Source: SZAS-79 sp038329645
GTDB lineage: Bacteria > Pseudomonadota > Gammaproteobacteria > Burkholderiales > SG8-39
NCBI GenBank assembly: GCA_038329645.1
Contig: JBBQNG010000138.1
Location: 1 to 11,591 of the forward strand
DNA length: 11,591 nucleotides
Reading direction: 5' to 3'
Numbering within the stretch: the first letter of the stretch is position 1; every line of letters starts with the position of its first letter. A program made the translations under genes and the position numbers. This document shows positions 6,194 to 11,591 of this stretch, piece after piece. Below the pieces are notes generated by a model. It was not told the DNA's origin. It was given only the letters and a program-made list of their open reading frames with translations, and did not search any database.

Positions 6194-6655
6194 TCAGTCC
6201 TTGTTGATCGTGTAGCGCACAAACGGGTCGCGCGGGGTGAACTTGTCGTACAGGCCCCGCGCACGGTAGTTGTTTTCCTTGGTGTTCCAGTACAGGCGTG
6301 ACCAGCCTTCGGTGCGCATCTTCGCTACCAACCAGTCGATCAGCTGCTTGCCTACGCCGCCTGCGCGCAGCGTCGGATCGACGTAGAGATCCTGCAGGTA
6401 GCACACCGGAGTGAGCAACGACGTGCTGTCGTGAATGATGTAATGGCCCAGTCCGACGACGCCGATCTTCGGGTCGTCGGCGACGATGCCGTGCACGGGC
6501 GACGCCGGATCCATGAGGCGCGACCAGAGATGCGCGGTCACATTCGCGCGCGGCTCGCGCTCGTAGAAGCGCGTATAGCCGTCCCAGAGCGGTTCCCAGC
6601 GGGTGCGGTCACGCGATTCGATCGGGCGGATGGAGGGCTGCACGGTGGATCCCAT
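6194..6655 (-). CDS. GNAT family N-acetyltransferase
   Basis: The 153-residue protein is a single GNAT domain. The acetyl-CoA binding motif A is YLQDLYVDPTLRAGGVGKQL at about 86-105, with the diagnostic RxGGVG loop, followed by LYWNTKENNYRARGLYDKFT (motif B) near the C-terminus. It should transfer an acetyl group from acetyl-CoA to an amine on a small molecule or protein; the acceptor cannot be inferred. The gene lies 24 bp downstream of the PIN remnant and 2 bp upstream of the Bug gene. The ATG at 6655 has only a weak purine stretch before it (GATTGAA). A GTG four codons in has GGGA seven bases upstream and is a possible alternative. A role as a toxin is conceivable given its place, but the antitoxin-like gene here pairs with the PIN gene, not with this one. 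Confidence 0.88.
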   Translation of the reverse strand: MGSTVQPSIRPIESRDRTRWEPLWDGYTRFYEREPRANVTAHLWSRLMDPASPVHGIVADDPKIGVVGLGHYIIHDSTSLLTPVCYLQDLYVDPTLRAGGVGKQLIDWLVAKMRTEGWSRLYWNTKENNYRARGLYDKFTPRDPFVRYTINKD

Positions 6656-6679
6656 TTCAATCGGACCGAGCCGGATTGT

Positions 6680-6955
6680 TCATGCGCCAACCCGCGCCAC
6701 GGCTTGTGCCGCGGAGACGATGGGGATGCCGCGGTATTGTCCGCCCAGTCCGTGCAGATGCTTGTCACCGGAGACGATCAGGTCCGCACGTCCGGCGATG
6801 GCGCAAGCGAGCACATCGAGCAATTCGGCCAGCAGCGTTGCGCTGCTGCACATCTCGAAGGTCTGTACCCGGGCACCGTCGAGCAGGCGGCGCGGCGGGC
6901 CACCCGGCGAGATCACTCCCGATACCAGCGTATTGGTATCGAGCACTACCCGCAC
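6680..6955 (-). pseudogene. PIN-domain toxin with an internal in-frame deletion
   Basis: The frame starts on a GTG at 6955, two bases after the stop of the antitoxin-like gene, and gives 91 residues. The N-terminal part, VVLDTNTLVSG, carries the first metal ligand D6. SPGGPPRRLLD, SSATLLAELLDVL (E44) and the C-terminal ADLIVSGDKHL and YRGIPIVS (D64) are classic for the PIN family COG1569/TIGR00305. That family is about 140 residues long. Here LAELLDVL runs straight into ACAIAGRAD, so the middle helices and the conserved DPDDD segment with its acidic residues are gone, roughly 50 residues by family comparison. The reading frame is intact. I expect it to have lost RNase activity, though it could still bind the antitoxin. 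Confidence 0.7.
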
Positions 6956-6957
6956 GA

Positions 6958-7197
6958 TCAGGCGCGCCGGGCGGATCGATCCATACGGGCCGCTTGAATC
7001 TCCGCTTCGATCTCCTCATCAGAGAGGGGAGGCAGATTCAACGCATCGAGCTTGGCCAGTGACTCCCCGAAGCGCGCCCCGGCGGCGGCGCGCTCTTCGC
7101 GTGCGGTAAGAAACTCGACGAAATCCTTGACCTCGGCCAGCCGCTGCGGCGGCAGCTTCTGCAACTTCTCGATCAAAGCCGGTTCGATTGAAGCCAT
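6958..7197 (-). CDS. Small antitoxin-like protein
   Basis: This 79-residue protein begins MASIEPALIEKLQKLPPQRL and continues EVKDFVEFLTAREER, the short helical pattern seen in DUF2281-like and related antitoxins paired with PIN toxins. The rest is charged, with an acidic LSDEEIEAEI segment and a basic end (RMDRSARRA), which fits a flexible toxin-binding tail. AAGGAG at 7209-7204, six bases before the ATG, is the strongest ribosome site in this part of the window. The stop lies two bases before the GTG of the PIN gene, the usual order and coupling for such pairs. In a working module this protein would neutralise the PIN toxin and repress its own promoter; with the toxin truncated it may be a leftover. 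The family assignment is by pattern and context. Confidence 0.7.
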   Translation of the reverse strand: MASIEPALIEKLQKLPPQRLAEVKDFVEFLTAREERAAAGARFGESLAKLDALNLPPLSDEEIEAEIQAARMDRSARRA

Positions 7198-7260
7198 TAC
7201 GATCTCCTTACAGACAATTAAATCGTACGGACAAAAACGAAGAATGTCACAAAGAAAGGG

Positions 7261-7275
7261 GGCGCGCTACGCGCC
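7261..7275 (-). terminator. Possible terminator after the LysR gene
   Basis: GGCGCG-CTA-CGCGCC is a perfect 6-bp stem with a 3-base loop, about 10 bases past the LysR stop on the minus strand. It is followed there by a pyrimidine-rich CCCTTTCTTT stretch rather than a clean run of T, so termination may be weak. It would separate the regulator from the antitoxin-led operon. Confidence 0.4.
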
Positions 7276-7284
7276 AGAGAGTAA

Positions 7285-8157
7285 TCAGGCCGAGCGCTTT
7301 GCATTTTCGGCGACAAGAGCCCGCAGTGCGGTCAGCGAAAGCGAGGATTCGCCCCTTCGCCAGATCAAAGGCGTCACCACTTTCGCGGTGCCGGCGGCAA
7401 GCGGATAGGCAGTAATCTGCGCCACGCCGCGGAACGTGTCGAGCACCGACCGGGGTACGAACGCGATACCGGTGCCCGCTGCCGCGCACGACACGATCGC
7501 GTGGTACGACGCCAGCTCTAGGGTGCGCTCGGGAACCACGCCGTCACCCGCCAGCCACGCCAGGAGTCGCCGCCGGTACGCGCAGCCCTCGGGAAAGGCG
7601 ATCACCGTGTCGCCGCGCACATCGCGAGCGCGCCGGATCGGTTCATGGGTATGCGCCGCAATCACCGTGAGCGTTTCCTTGAAGACGGGAAGCGAATCGA
7701 GCTGGGTGCTGTCCTTGCACTCGGCGACGAACGCGGCTTCGAGCTTGCGGCTCAGCACCTTTTCGGTAAGCGCGTCGTTGGTGCCGGTGGCCAGCTCGAT
7801 CCTCACCTTGGGGAACTTCTCGTGATAGCGGGACAGCAGCAGGGGGAGGCGGCTGGCGACCGTGCTCTCGAGAGACCCTATCCGCAGCACGCCCTGCGGC
7901 GCGTCGCCGGCGACTGCGCTGCGTGCCCGGTCGGAAATGCGCAGCATCTCGTCGACGTAGCCGAGGAACAGCTCGCCCGCGGGCGAAAGGTGCAGGCGGC
8001 GCTTCTCGCGCACGAAGAGCTGCGCGCCAAGGGACGCCTCGAGCTGCTGGATGCGCGTCGTGACGTTGGACTGCACGCGGTGCAGCTTGCGCGCAGCCTG
8101 CGTGATGCCGCCTTCGTCGACGACCGCCTTGAATACCTGCAGAGAAGCGAAATCCAT
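7285..8157 (-). CDS. LysR family transcriptional regulator
   Basis: The 290-residue protein has the LysR winged helix-turn-helix at about 3-62 (FKAVVDEGGITQAARKLHRV, then QSNVTTRIQQLEASLG and LFVREKRRLHLSPAG) and an effector-binding domain from about 89 (GVLRIGSLES) to the end. IVSCAAAGTGIAFVPRSVLD is the usual late segment of that domain. It is divergent from the YbfB-type MFS gene and most likely controls it and its own gene in response to a small ligand. The ATG at 8157 is chosen because MDFASLQVFKAVV is the normal LysR start and AAGAGA lies just upstream. An in-frame ATG at 8196 would add 13 residues, lies inside the operator dyad, and is less likely. The 8158-8231 gap contains the shared control region. 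Confidence 0.92.
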   Translation of the reverse strand: MDFASLQVFKAVVDEGGITQAARKLHRVQSNVTTRIQQLEASLGAQLFVREKRRLHLSPAGELFLGYVDEMLRISDRARSAVAGDAPQGVLRIGSLESTVASRLPLLLSRYHEKFPKVRIELATGTNDALTEKVLSRKLEAAFVAECKDSTQLDSLPVFKETLTVIAAHTHEPIRRARDVRGDTVIAFPEGCAYRRRLLAWLAGDGVVPERTLELASYHAIVSCAAAGTGIAFVPRSVLDTFRGVAQITAYPLAAGTAKVVTPLIWRRGESSLSLTALRALVAENAKRSA

Positions 8158-8173
8158 AGTTCTCTTTATAGGA

Positions 8174-8215
8174 TTGAAATGTTCAGTATTAATCATTATA
8201 CAGAATCTTTAAAAT
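8174..8215. promoter_or_regulatory. Divergent LysR/MFS promoter with 24-bp operator dyad
   Basis: For the MFS gene, TTGAAA (8174-8179) and TATACA (8197-8202) are 17 bases apart. For the LysR gene, a perfect TATAAT occupies 8200-8195 on the minus strand, so the two -10 boxes share four bases. A dyad, TTCAGTAT-N8-ATACAGAA at 8182-8205, has arms that mirror each other at seven of eight positions and covers both. A further TAAAAT at 8210-8215 could give a start closer to the MFS gene. LysR-type regulators usually bind such dyads between divergent genes, so this is the likely operator. The binding itself is inferred. Confidence 0.6.
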
Positions 8216-8231
8216 CCCCTAGCCTTGGCGC

Positions 8232-9422
8232 ATGGACAACTCCGCACCGCGACCGCTGACCGTGGCGCTGGCCGGCCTCGCGGCCCTGGCCGTGGCGATG
8301 GGCATCGGGCGCTTCGCCTTCACGCCCATCCTGCCGATGATGCAGGGCGACGTCGGCCTGTCAGTGGTGCATGGTGGCTGGCTGGCCTCGGCAAACTATG
8401 CCGGCTATCTTGCCGGCGCGCTCTCGGCCATGTGGGTGCGCGCGGGAGCGGCGACGATGATCCGGGGCAGTCTGGTGCTCACGGCGGCGGTGACGGCCGC
8501 GATGGGCCTGACCGATCACTTCGCGCTTTGGATAATTCTGCGTGCGGCCGCCGGGGTAGCCAGCGCATGGGTGTTGGTCTCCGTGTCGGCCTGGTGCCTC
8601 GACAGGCTCGCCGCGCAGGGCCGCCCGATCCTGGGCAGCATCGTGTTCACCGGCGTAGGCGCCGGGATGGCGCTGGCGGGCGCGGTATGCCTGGGATTGA
8701 TGCGCTCAGGCGCCGCATCGGCGCAGGCCTGGCTGGTGCTCGGCGCTATCGCGCTGCTTCTCACCGCTGCCATTTGGCCGGTGTTCGGCTCGCAAACGCC
8801 TGCGCGTCCGGTTGCGGCCGACCAGGCTGTGCCGGCAGGACGATTCCGATGGGATCGCGACGCCGTCCTGATCGTCGTGTGCTACGGCGTTTTCGGTTTC
8901 GGCTACATCATCCCCGCGACCTTCGTGCCGGCGATGGCGAAACAGATCGTCAGCGACCCGGCCGTGTTCGGGTGGTCCTGGCCCCTGTTCGGCGTCGCCG
9001 CGGTCCTGTCCACCCTCGCAGCAGGCGGGCTCGTCGGCACGCTCGGCAACCGTCGCGTGTGGGTCGTGAGCGCGCTGGTCATGGCGATCGGCGTGGGAGC
9101 GCCGGCCGTTTCGACCGGCATGACCGCCATCATGGTCTCAGCTGTGTGCGTGGGCGCGACGTTCGTGGTCGTTACGCTGGTAGGCATGCAGGAAGCGCGG
9201 CGCGTGGGCGGGGCGCATGCCAGGACGCTGATGGCCGCGATGACGGCTTCCTTCGCTGCGGGCCAGATCTCGGGCCCGCTTGCGGTGAGCGCATTCGCGG
9301 TTGCCGGCGGGAGCGTGAATGTGGTGTTGCTAATCTCGGCTACGCTGCTGGTCGCAAGCGCGGCCGCGGTAGCCTGGTCGATGATGGACAAGGGGAAAAC
9401 GGTTGAAGCTGTTCCTGAATAA
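8232..9422 (+). CDS. YbfB/YjiJ family MFS transporter
   Basis: This 396-residue, strongly hydrophobic protein should span the inner membrane about twelve times. GIGRFAFTPILPMMQ at 24-38 is the signature of the YbfB/YjiJ (MFS_4) group, followed by GWLASANYAGYLAGAL in the second helix region. A polar central loop around 190-215 (SQTPARPVAADQAVPAGRFR) separates the two six-helix halves. GFGYIIPATFVPAMAK begins the second half in the usual way. Substrates of this family are mostly unknown; export of small organic molecules is likely. The ATG at 8232 directly precedes the first basic/hydrophobic segment but has no clear Shine-Dalgarno. The gene is divergent from the LysR gene, and its last 20 bases overlap the GST-like gene, so regulator, exporter and transferase form one unit. 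Confidence 0.92.
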   Translation: MDNSAPRPLTVALAGLAALAVAMGIGRFAFTPILPMMQGDVGLSVVHGGWLASANYAGYLAGALSAMWVRAGAATMIRGSLVLTAAVTAAMGLTDHFALWIILRAAAGVASAWVLVSVSAWCLDRLAAQGRPILGSIVFTGVGAGMALAGAVCLGLMRSGAASAQAWLVLGAIALLLTAAIWPVFGSQTPARPVAADQAVPAGRFRWDRDAVLIVVCYGVFGFGYIIPATFVPAMAKQIVSDPAVFGWSWPLFGVAAVLSTLAAGGLVGTLGNRRVWVVSALVMAIGVGAPAVSTGMTAIMVSAVCVGATFVVVTLVGMQEARRVGGAHARTLMAAMTASFAAGQISGPLAVSAFAVAGGSVNVVLLISATLLVASAAAVAWSMMDKGKTVEAVPE

Positions 9423-10002
9423 GCCCTCGCCCTACGCGCGCCTCGCGCTGGTCGTGGCCCATGAAAAAGGTCTCGCTGGCCGACTCGAGCTCGAATGGGT
9501 CGATCCGTGGAAAACGCCTGCGCCACTTGCGGCAGTGAATCCGTTTTCGCGCGTGCCCGCGCTTGTCACTGACGACGGTGCGCACCTCGTCGATAGCGGG
9601 TGCATCTGCGATTACTTGGATCATCTTGGAGGCGGACGTCCGTTGCTGCCGGATGATCTGCCTGGTCGCGTGGACGTCCTGCGGCGTTATGGCCTGGCCC
9701 GCACCCTGATGGATGCGTCGTTCGGTGCGGTCATCCAGCGCAGGTTCAGGGCGGACGAAGGAGAGCCTGAGCTGGCGGCGCGGTGGGTCGCGGCAGCGAA
9801 GACGGCACTCGATGCCATGGAGGCATCGTTCGAGCGCAGTTCGTCCGAGCCGGACCTGGGCGACCTAGGGCTCGCAGCAGCCCTGGGCTACATCGATTTC
9901 CGCCTGAAGGAGCTCGCGTGGCCGGCCGGTCGCCCCAGGCTGGCGGAATGGTATGCGCACATTCAAGCGCGGCCATCGATGCAGGCGACACCGCACGAGT
10001 AG
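9403..10002 (+). CDS. Glutathione S-transferase family protein
   Basis: The 199-residue protein has an N-terminal thioredoxin-like half at 1-75: MKLFLNKPSPYARL with S9 in the active-site turn, NPFSRVPALVTDDG (46-59) with the cis-proline P52, and VDSGCICDYLD (63-73), where D64-S65 would hold the glutathione gamma-glutamyl group. The rest is the all-helical C-terminal domain, ending in RLAEWYAHIQARPSMQATPH. It should conjugate glutathione to an electrophile or reduce a thiol adduct in the cytoplasm. It starts on TTG at 9403, before the MFS stop at 9420-9422; AGGGGA at 9391-9396, six bases upstream, supports that codon, and MKLF is the normal family start. The 20-bp overlap suggests translational coupling, and the two products may handle the same toxic compound. 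Confidence 0.92.
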   Translation: MKLFLNKPSPYARLALVVAHEKGLAGRLELEWVDPWKTPAPLAAVNPFSRVPALVTDDGAHLVDSGCICDYLDHLGGGRPLLPDDLPGRVDVLRRYGLARTLMDASFGAVIQRRFRADEGEPELAARWVAAAKTALDAMEASFERSSSEPDLGDLGLAAALGYIDFRLKELAWPAGRPRLAEWYAHIQARPSMQATPHE

Positions 10003-10013
10003 CCCCGGAACGC

Positions 10014-10036
10014 AAGCCGGCGGCTTCGGCTAAATT
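10014..10036 (+). promoter_or_regulatory. Putative -10 box and dyad before the EamA gene
   Basis: TAAATT at 10031-10036 lies so that transcription would begin about 10043, which is the first base of the EamA start codon. There is no Shine-Dalgarno sequence and no good -35. Just upstream, AAGCCG-G-CGGCTT (10014-10026) is a perfect 13-bp dyad. It could be an operator in the -35 area or a hairpin ending the MFS-GST message, although no T run follows. Confidence 0.35.
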
Positions 10037-10042
10037 ACGCCG

Positions 10043-10924
10043 ATGCCCGCCTCCGCCCTCGCGCTCGTCATCCTCGCCGGGCTCATCCACGCTATATGGA
10101 ACATCGCCGCGAAAAAGGCGGGCGGGGACGCGCGCTTCGTTGCCTTTACCAGCCTCCTCGGCCTGGCGGTGTGGGCGCCCGTCGGGGTATGGCTGGGCTG
10201 GGATGCGCTGCCTGGGTGGGGCGCGACCGAATGGGGATTCGTCCTGGCGAGCGCCGTGGTGCACGTGCTCTACTTCGTCACGCTGTTGCGCGGATACAGC
10301 AAGGCGGACCTTACGGTGGTCTATCCGATAGCCCGAGGGTCCGGCCCATTGCTGTCGTCAATGGTGGCGATCCTGTTCCTCGGCGAGCACCTCACCACGC
10401 TTGGTGCCGCGGGCATCGCGGCGGTTGTCGCCGGCGTGTTCTTCATCGCGGGCGGCCCGGCACTGTTCCGCGCGGCCCACGATCCTGAAAAGAAGGCCGG
10501 GATTCTCAAAGGGATGGCCTACGGATTCCTGACGGGGCTATTCATCGCGAGCTACACCGTCGTGGACGGCTATGCGGTCAAGTTCGTCATGATGTCGCCC
10601 ATTCTTCTGGACTACTTTGGCAACGCGGTGCGTGTGGTATTCCTGCTCCCGTTCATGCTGCGCGACCGCGCGGTCGCCGCCGACCACTGGCGCAGGCAAT
10701 GGAAATACGCGCTGGTGGTGGCAACGATCAGCCCGGTAGCCTACGTGCTGGTGCTGTACGCGATGCAGGTCGCGCCGCTGTCGCACGTGGCGCCGGCACG
10801 CGAGGTCTCGATGCTGTTCGCCGCGCTGATCGGCGGGCAGTTGCTGGGGGAGGGGGATCGCCTGCCGAGGATAGCGGGCGCCGCGTGCATCGCGTTCGGG
10901 GTCATGGCTCTGGCGCTGGGATGA
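10043..10924 (+). CDS. EamA family transporter (DMT superfamily)
   Basis: The 293-residue protein has about ten hydrophobic segments in two EamA repeats, roughly 5-136 and 153-291. The first helix carries AGLIHAIWNIAAKK (12-25), a hallmark of this subgroup. LLRGYSKADLTVVYPIARGS, then GPLLSSMVAILFLGEHLT, is the conserved helix 3-4 and loop region of repeat one, mirrored by LSHVAPAREVSMLFAALIGG in repeat two. EamA proteins are inner-membrane drug/metabolite transporters, usually exporters of amino acids or similar metabolites; the substrate here is unknown. The gene lies 40 bp after the GST-like gene with its own putative -10 box, so cotranscription with it is possible but not required. The ATG at 10043 fits the family start, though it has no ribosome binding site. 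Confidence 0.92.
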   Translation: MPASALALVILAGLIHAIWNIAAKKAGGDARFVAFTSLLGLAVWAPVGVWLGWDALPGWGATEWGFVLASAVVHVLYFVTLLRGYSKADLTVVYPIARGSGPLLSSMVAILFLGEHLTTLGAAGIAAVVAGVFFIAGGPALFRAAHDPEKKAGILKGMAYGFLTGLFIASYTVVDGYAVKFVMMSPILLDYFGNAVRVVFLLPFMLRDRAVAADHWRRQWKYALVVATISPVAYVLVLYAMQVAPLSHVAPAREVSMLFAALIGGQLLGEGDRLPRIAGAACIAFGVMALALG

Positions 10925-11025
10925 GGCGTTTCGCCCCTCGATTCCGCCGTTTCGTCGCATTCCCATGGGGTTCCCCCGCCGCCACCGGATAGGATGCCGC
11001 CATGGGAAAACGCGGGGAGAGCGCA
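10925..11025 (+). promoter_or_regulatory. Intergenic region with -10-like box and SD of the ABC ATPase gene
   Basis: This gap holds TAGGAT at 10990-10995, four of six to the -10 consensus, which would start a message near 11002. GGGGAGA at 11014-11020 is a strong Shine-Dalgarno five bases before the ATG at 11026. No -35 is recognisable. CCCATGGG at 10962-10969 is a short palindrome without a T tract, so I do not call a terminator for the EamA gene. Confidence 0.4.
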
Positions 11026-11591
11026 ATGCATGTTGTCGATCTAAGGCAAATCTCGAAGACGTACCACCTGGATGCGGTCGATGTTCCGGCGCTGGCCGAC
11101 GTCGACCTGCAGATCCGGCCGGACTGCTTCACTGTCATTTCCGGGGCGTCGGGCAGCGGCAAGACCACGCTCCTCAACGTGATCGGATGCATCGACCTGC
11201 CGGACTCAGGCGAAGTCGTGGTTGCCGGGCAGGCGGTGCAGAAGCTGTCCGACGACGACCTGTCGGACTTCCGCGCCCGGCACATCGGCTTCGTATTCCA
11301 GAACTTCAACCTGCTGCCGGTGCTCACGGCCTACGAAAACGTCGAATACGCGCTGCTTCTTTCCAAGGTTGCGGGACCGGAGAGAAAACGCCGCGTCGAC
11401 GCGATGCTCGACGCCGTGGGGCTTTCGGATCGTGCCGCCAACTATCCCGGCCAACTCTCGGGCGGGCAGCGCCAGCGCGTGGCGATCGCCCGCGCGCTGG
11501 CGCCGTCGCCGCAGCTGGTGCTGGCCGATGAGCCCACCGCCAACCTCGACAGCGTGACCGGCGCCTCGATCATCGCGCTCATGCGCGAGAT
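11026..11591 (+). CDS. ABC transporter ATP-binding protein, LolD/MacB type (3' end outside window)
   Basis: The first 188 residues of an ABC ATPase are present and the frame runs off the window edge. Walker A is GASGSGKTT at 40-48, the Q-loop is FVFQNFNLLP (Q92), the signature is LSGGQRQRVAIARAL at 144-158, and Walker B is LVLADEP at 164-170 with catalytic E169 and the D-loop NLD at 173-175. Only the H-loop and C-terminus are missing. The short spacing and the NLLPVLTAYENVEYAL segment place it with LolD, MacB and FtsE-like importless ATPases that drive lipoprotein release, antibiotic or peptide export. A FtsX/MacB-like permease would be expected beyond the right edge. I prefer the ATG at 11026 because GGGGAGA precedes it; an in-frame ATG at 11002 would add eight residues (MGKRGESA) and lies at the predicted transcript start. 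Confidence 0.93.
   Translation, partial: MHVVDLRQISKTYHLDAVDVPALADVDLQIRPDCFTVISGASGSGKTTLLNVIGCIDLPDSGEVVVAGQAVQKLSDDDLSDFRARHIGFVFQNFNLLPVLTAYENVEYALLLSKVAGPERKRRVDAMLDAVGLSDRAANYPGQLSGGQRQRVAIARALAPSPQLVLADEPTANLDSVTGASIIALMRE

Noticed and set aside
6192..6404. Extension of the Bug frame upstream into the GNAT gene
   Set aside because: The extra residues overlap the GNAT gene in another frame and would bury the signal peptide; the ATG at 6191 has a good ribosome site.
6659..6679. CAATC...GATTG hairpin between the PIN remnant and the GNAT gene
   Set aside because: The stem is five pairs plus a bulge and has no T run, so neither a terminator nor an attenuator can be supported.
8225..9406. 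A 393-codon plus-strand frame over the MFS gene
   Set aside because: It is a shifted frame of the MFS gene with Arg/Gly-rich translation and no membrane pattern.
1..11591. Search by eye for tRNA or rRNA genes, CRISPR arrays, insertion-sequence ends and attachment sites
   Set aside because: No repeat array, cloverleaf, transposase motif or long terminal inverted repeat was seen; the two gene remnants are better explained by deletions.

Overview
The window is high-GC DNA that looks like a soil or water betaproteobacterium, most likely Burkholderiales. The grounds are a Bug-family tripartite tricarboxylate receptor with its usual MRTWLGLA-type signal peptide, a polyhydroxybutyrate-type 3-hydroxybutyrate dehydrogenase, TAAAAT-like -10 boxes placed directly before start codons, and protein families (class II aldolase, MmgE/PrpD, maleate isomerase/arylmalonate decarboxylase-like, YbfB MFS) that often occur together in that order. 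This taxonomic call is inference from family content, not from a marker gene.

Layout. 1-759 (-): a class II aldolase/adducin gene, cut by the window's left edge. 810-1186 (+): a scar made of the first ~75 codons of a Tat-exported MmgE/PrpD-like gene joined to the last ~43 codons of a DUF3617-like gene. 1195-1977 (-): 3-hydroxybutyrate dehydrogenase (bdhA) behind an AT-rich, dyad-rich control region. 2079-2834 (-) and 2875-4497 (+): a divergent pair, an RsuA/RluF-family pseudouridine synthase and a COG2509-type FAD oxidoreductase, with about 40 bp between starts. 4529-5251 (+): an Asp/Glu racemase-superfamily protein, overlapping tail to tail with the next block. 7197-5238 (-): a compact run of four genes, antitoxin-like protein, internally deleted PIN protein, GNAT acetyltransferase and Bug receptor. 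7285-8157 (-) and 8232-9422 (+): a LysR regulator divergent from a YbfB/YjiJ-type MFS transporter, with overlapping promoters across a 24-bp dyad. 9403-10002 (+): a glutathione S-transferase-like gene that starts inside the MFS gene on a TTG codon. 10043-10924 (+): an EamA permease. 11026-11591 (+): an ABC ATPase of the LolD/MacB type, cut by the right edge.

How the genes fit together. Most are small metabolic, transport and regulatory units of one or two genes rather than one pathway. The clearest functional units are the LysR-MFS-GST unit (a regulator controlling an exporter and a coupled conjugating enzyme) and the broken toxin-antitoxin pair. I see no tRNA, rRNA, CRISPR array, insertion sequence or phage gene, and no stretch over 300 bases without a gene or gene remnant. 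I did not find a clear new multi-gene system. The best second-look items are the PIN toxin that has lost its middle, the PrpD/DUF3617 scar, the racemase-superfamily protein that lacks both usual catalytic cysteines, the LysR dyad over two overlapping -10 boxes, and the apparently leaderless starts.
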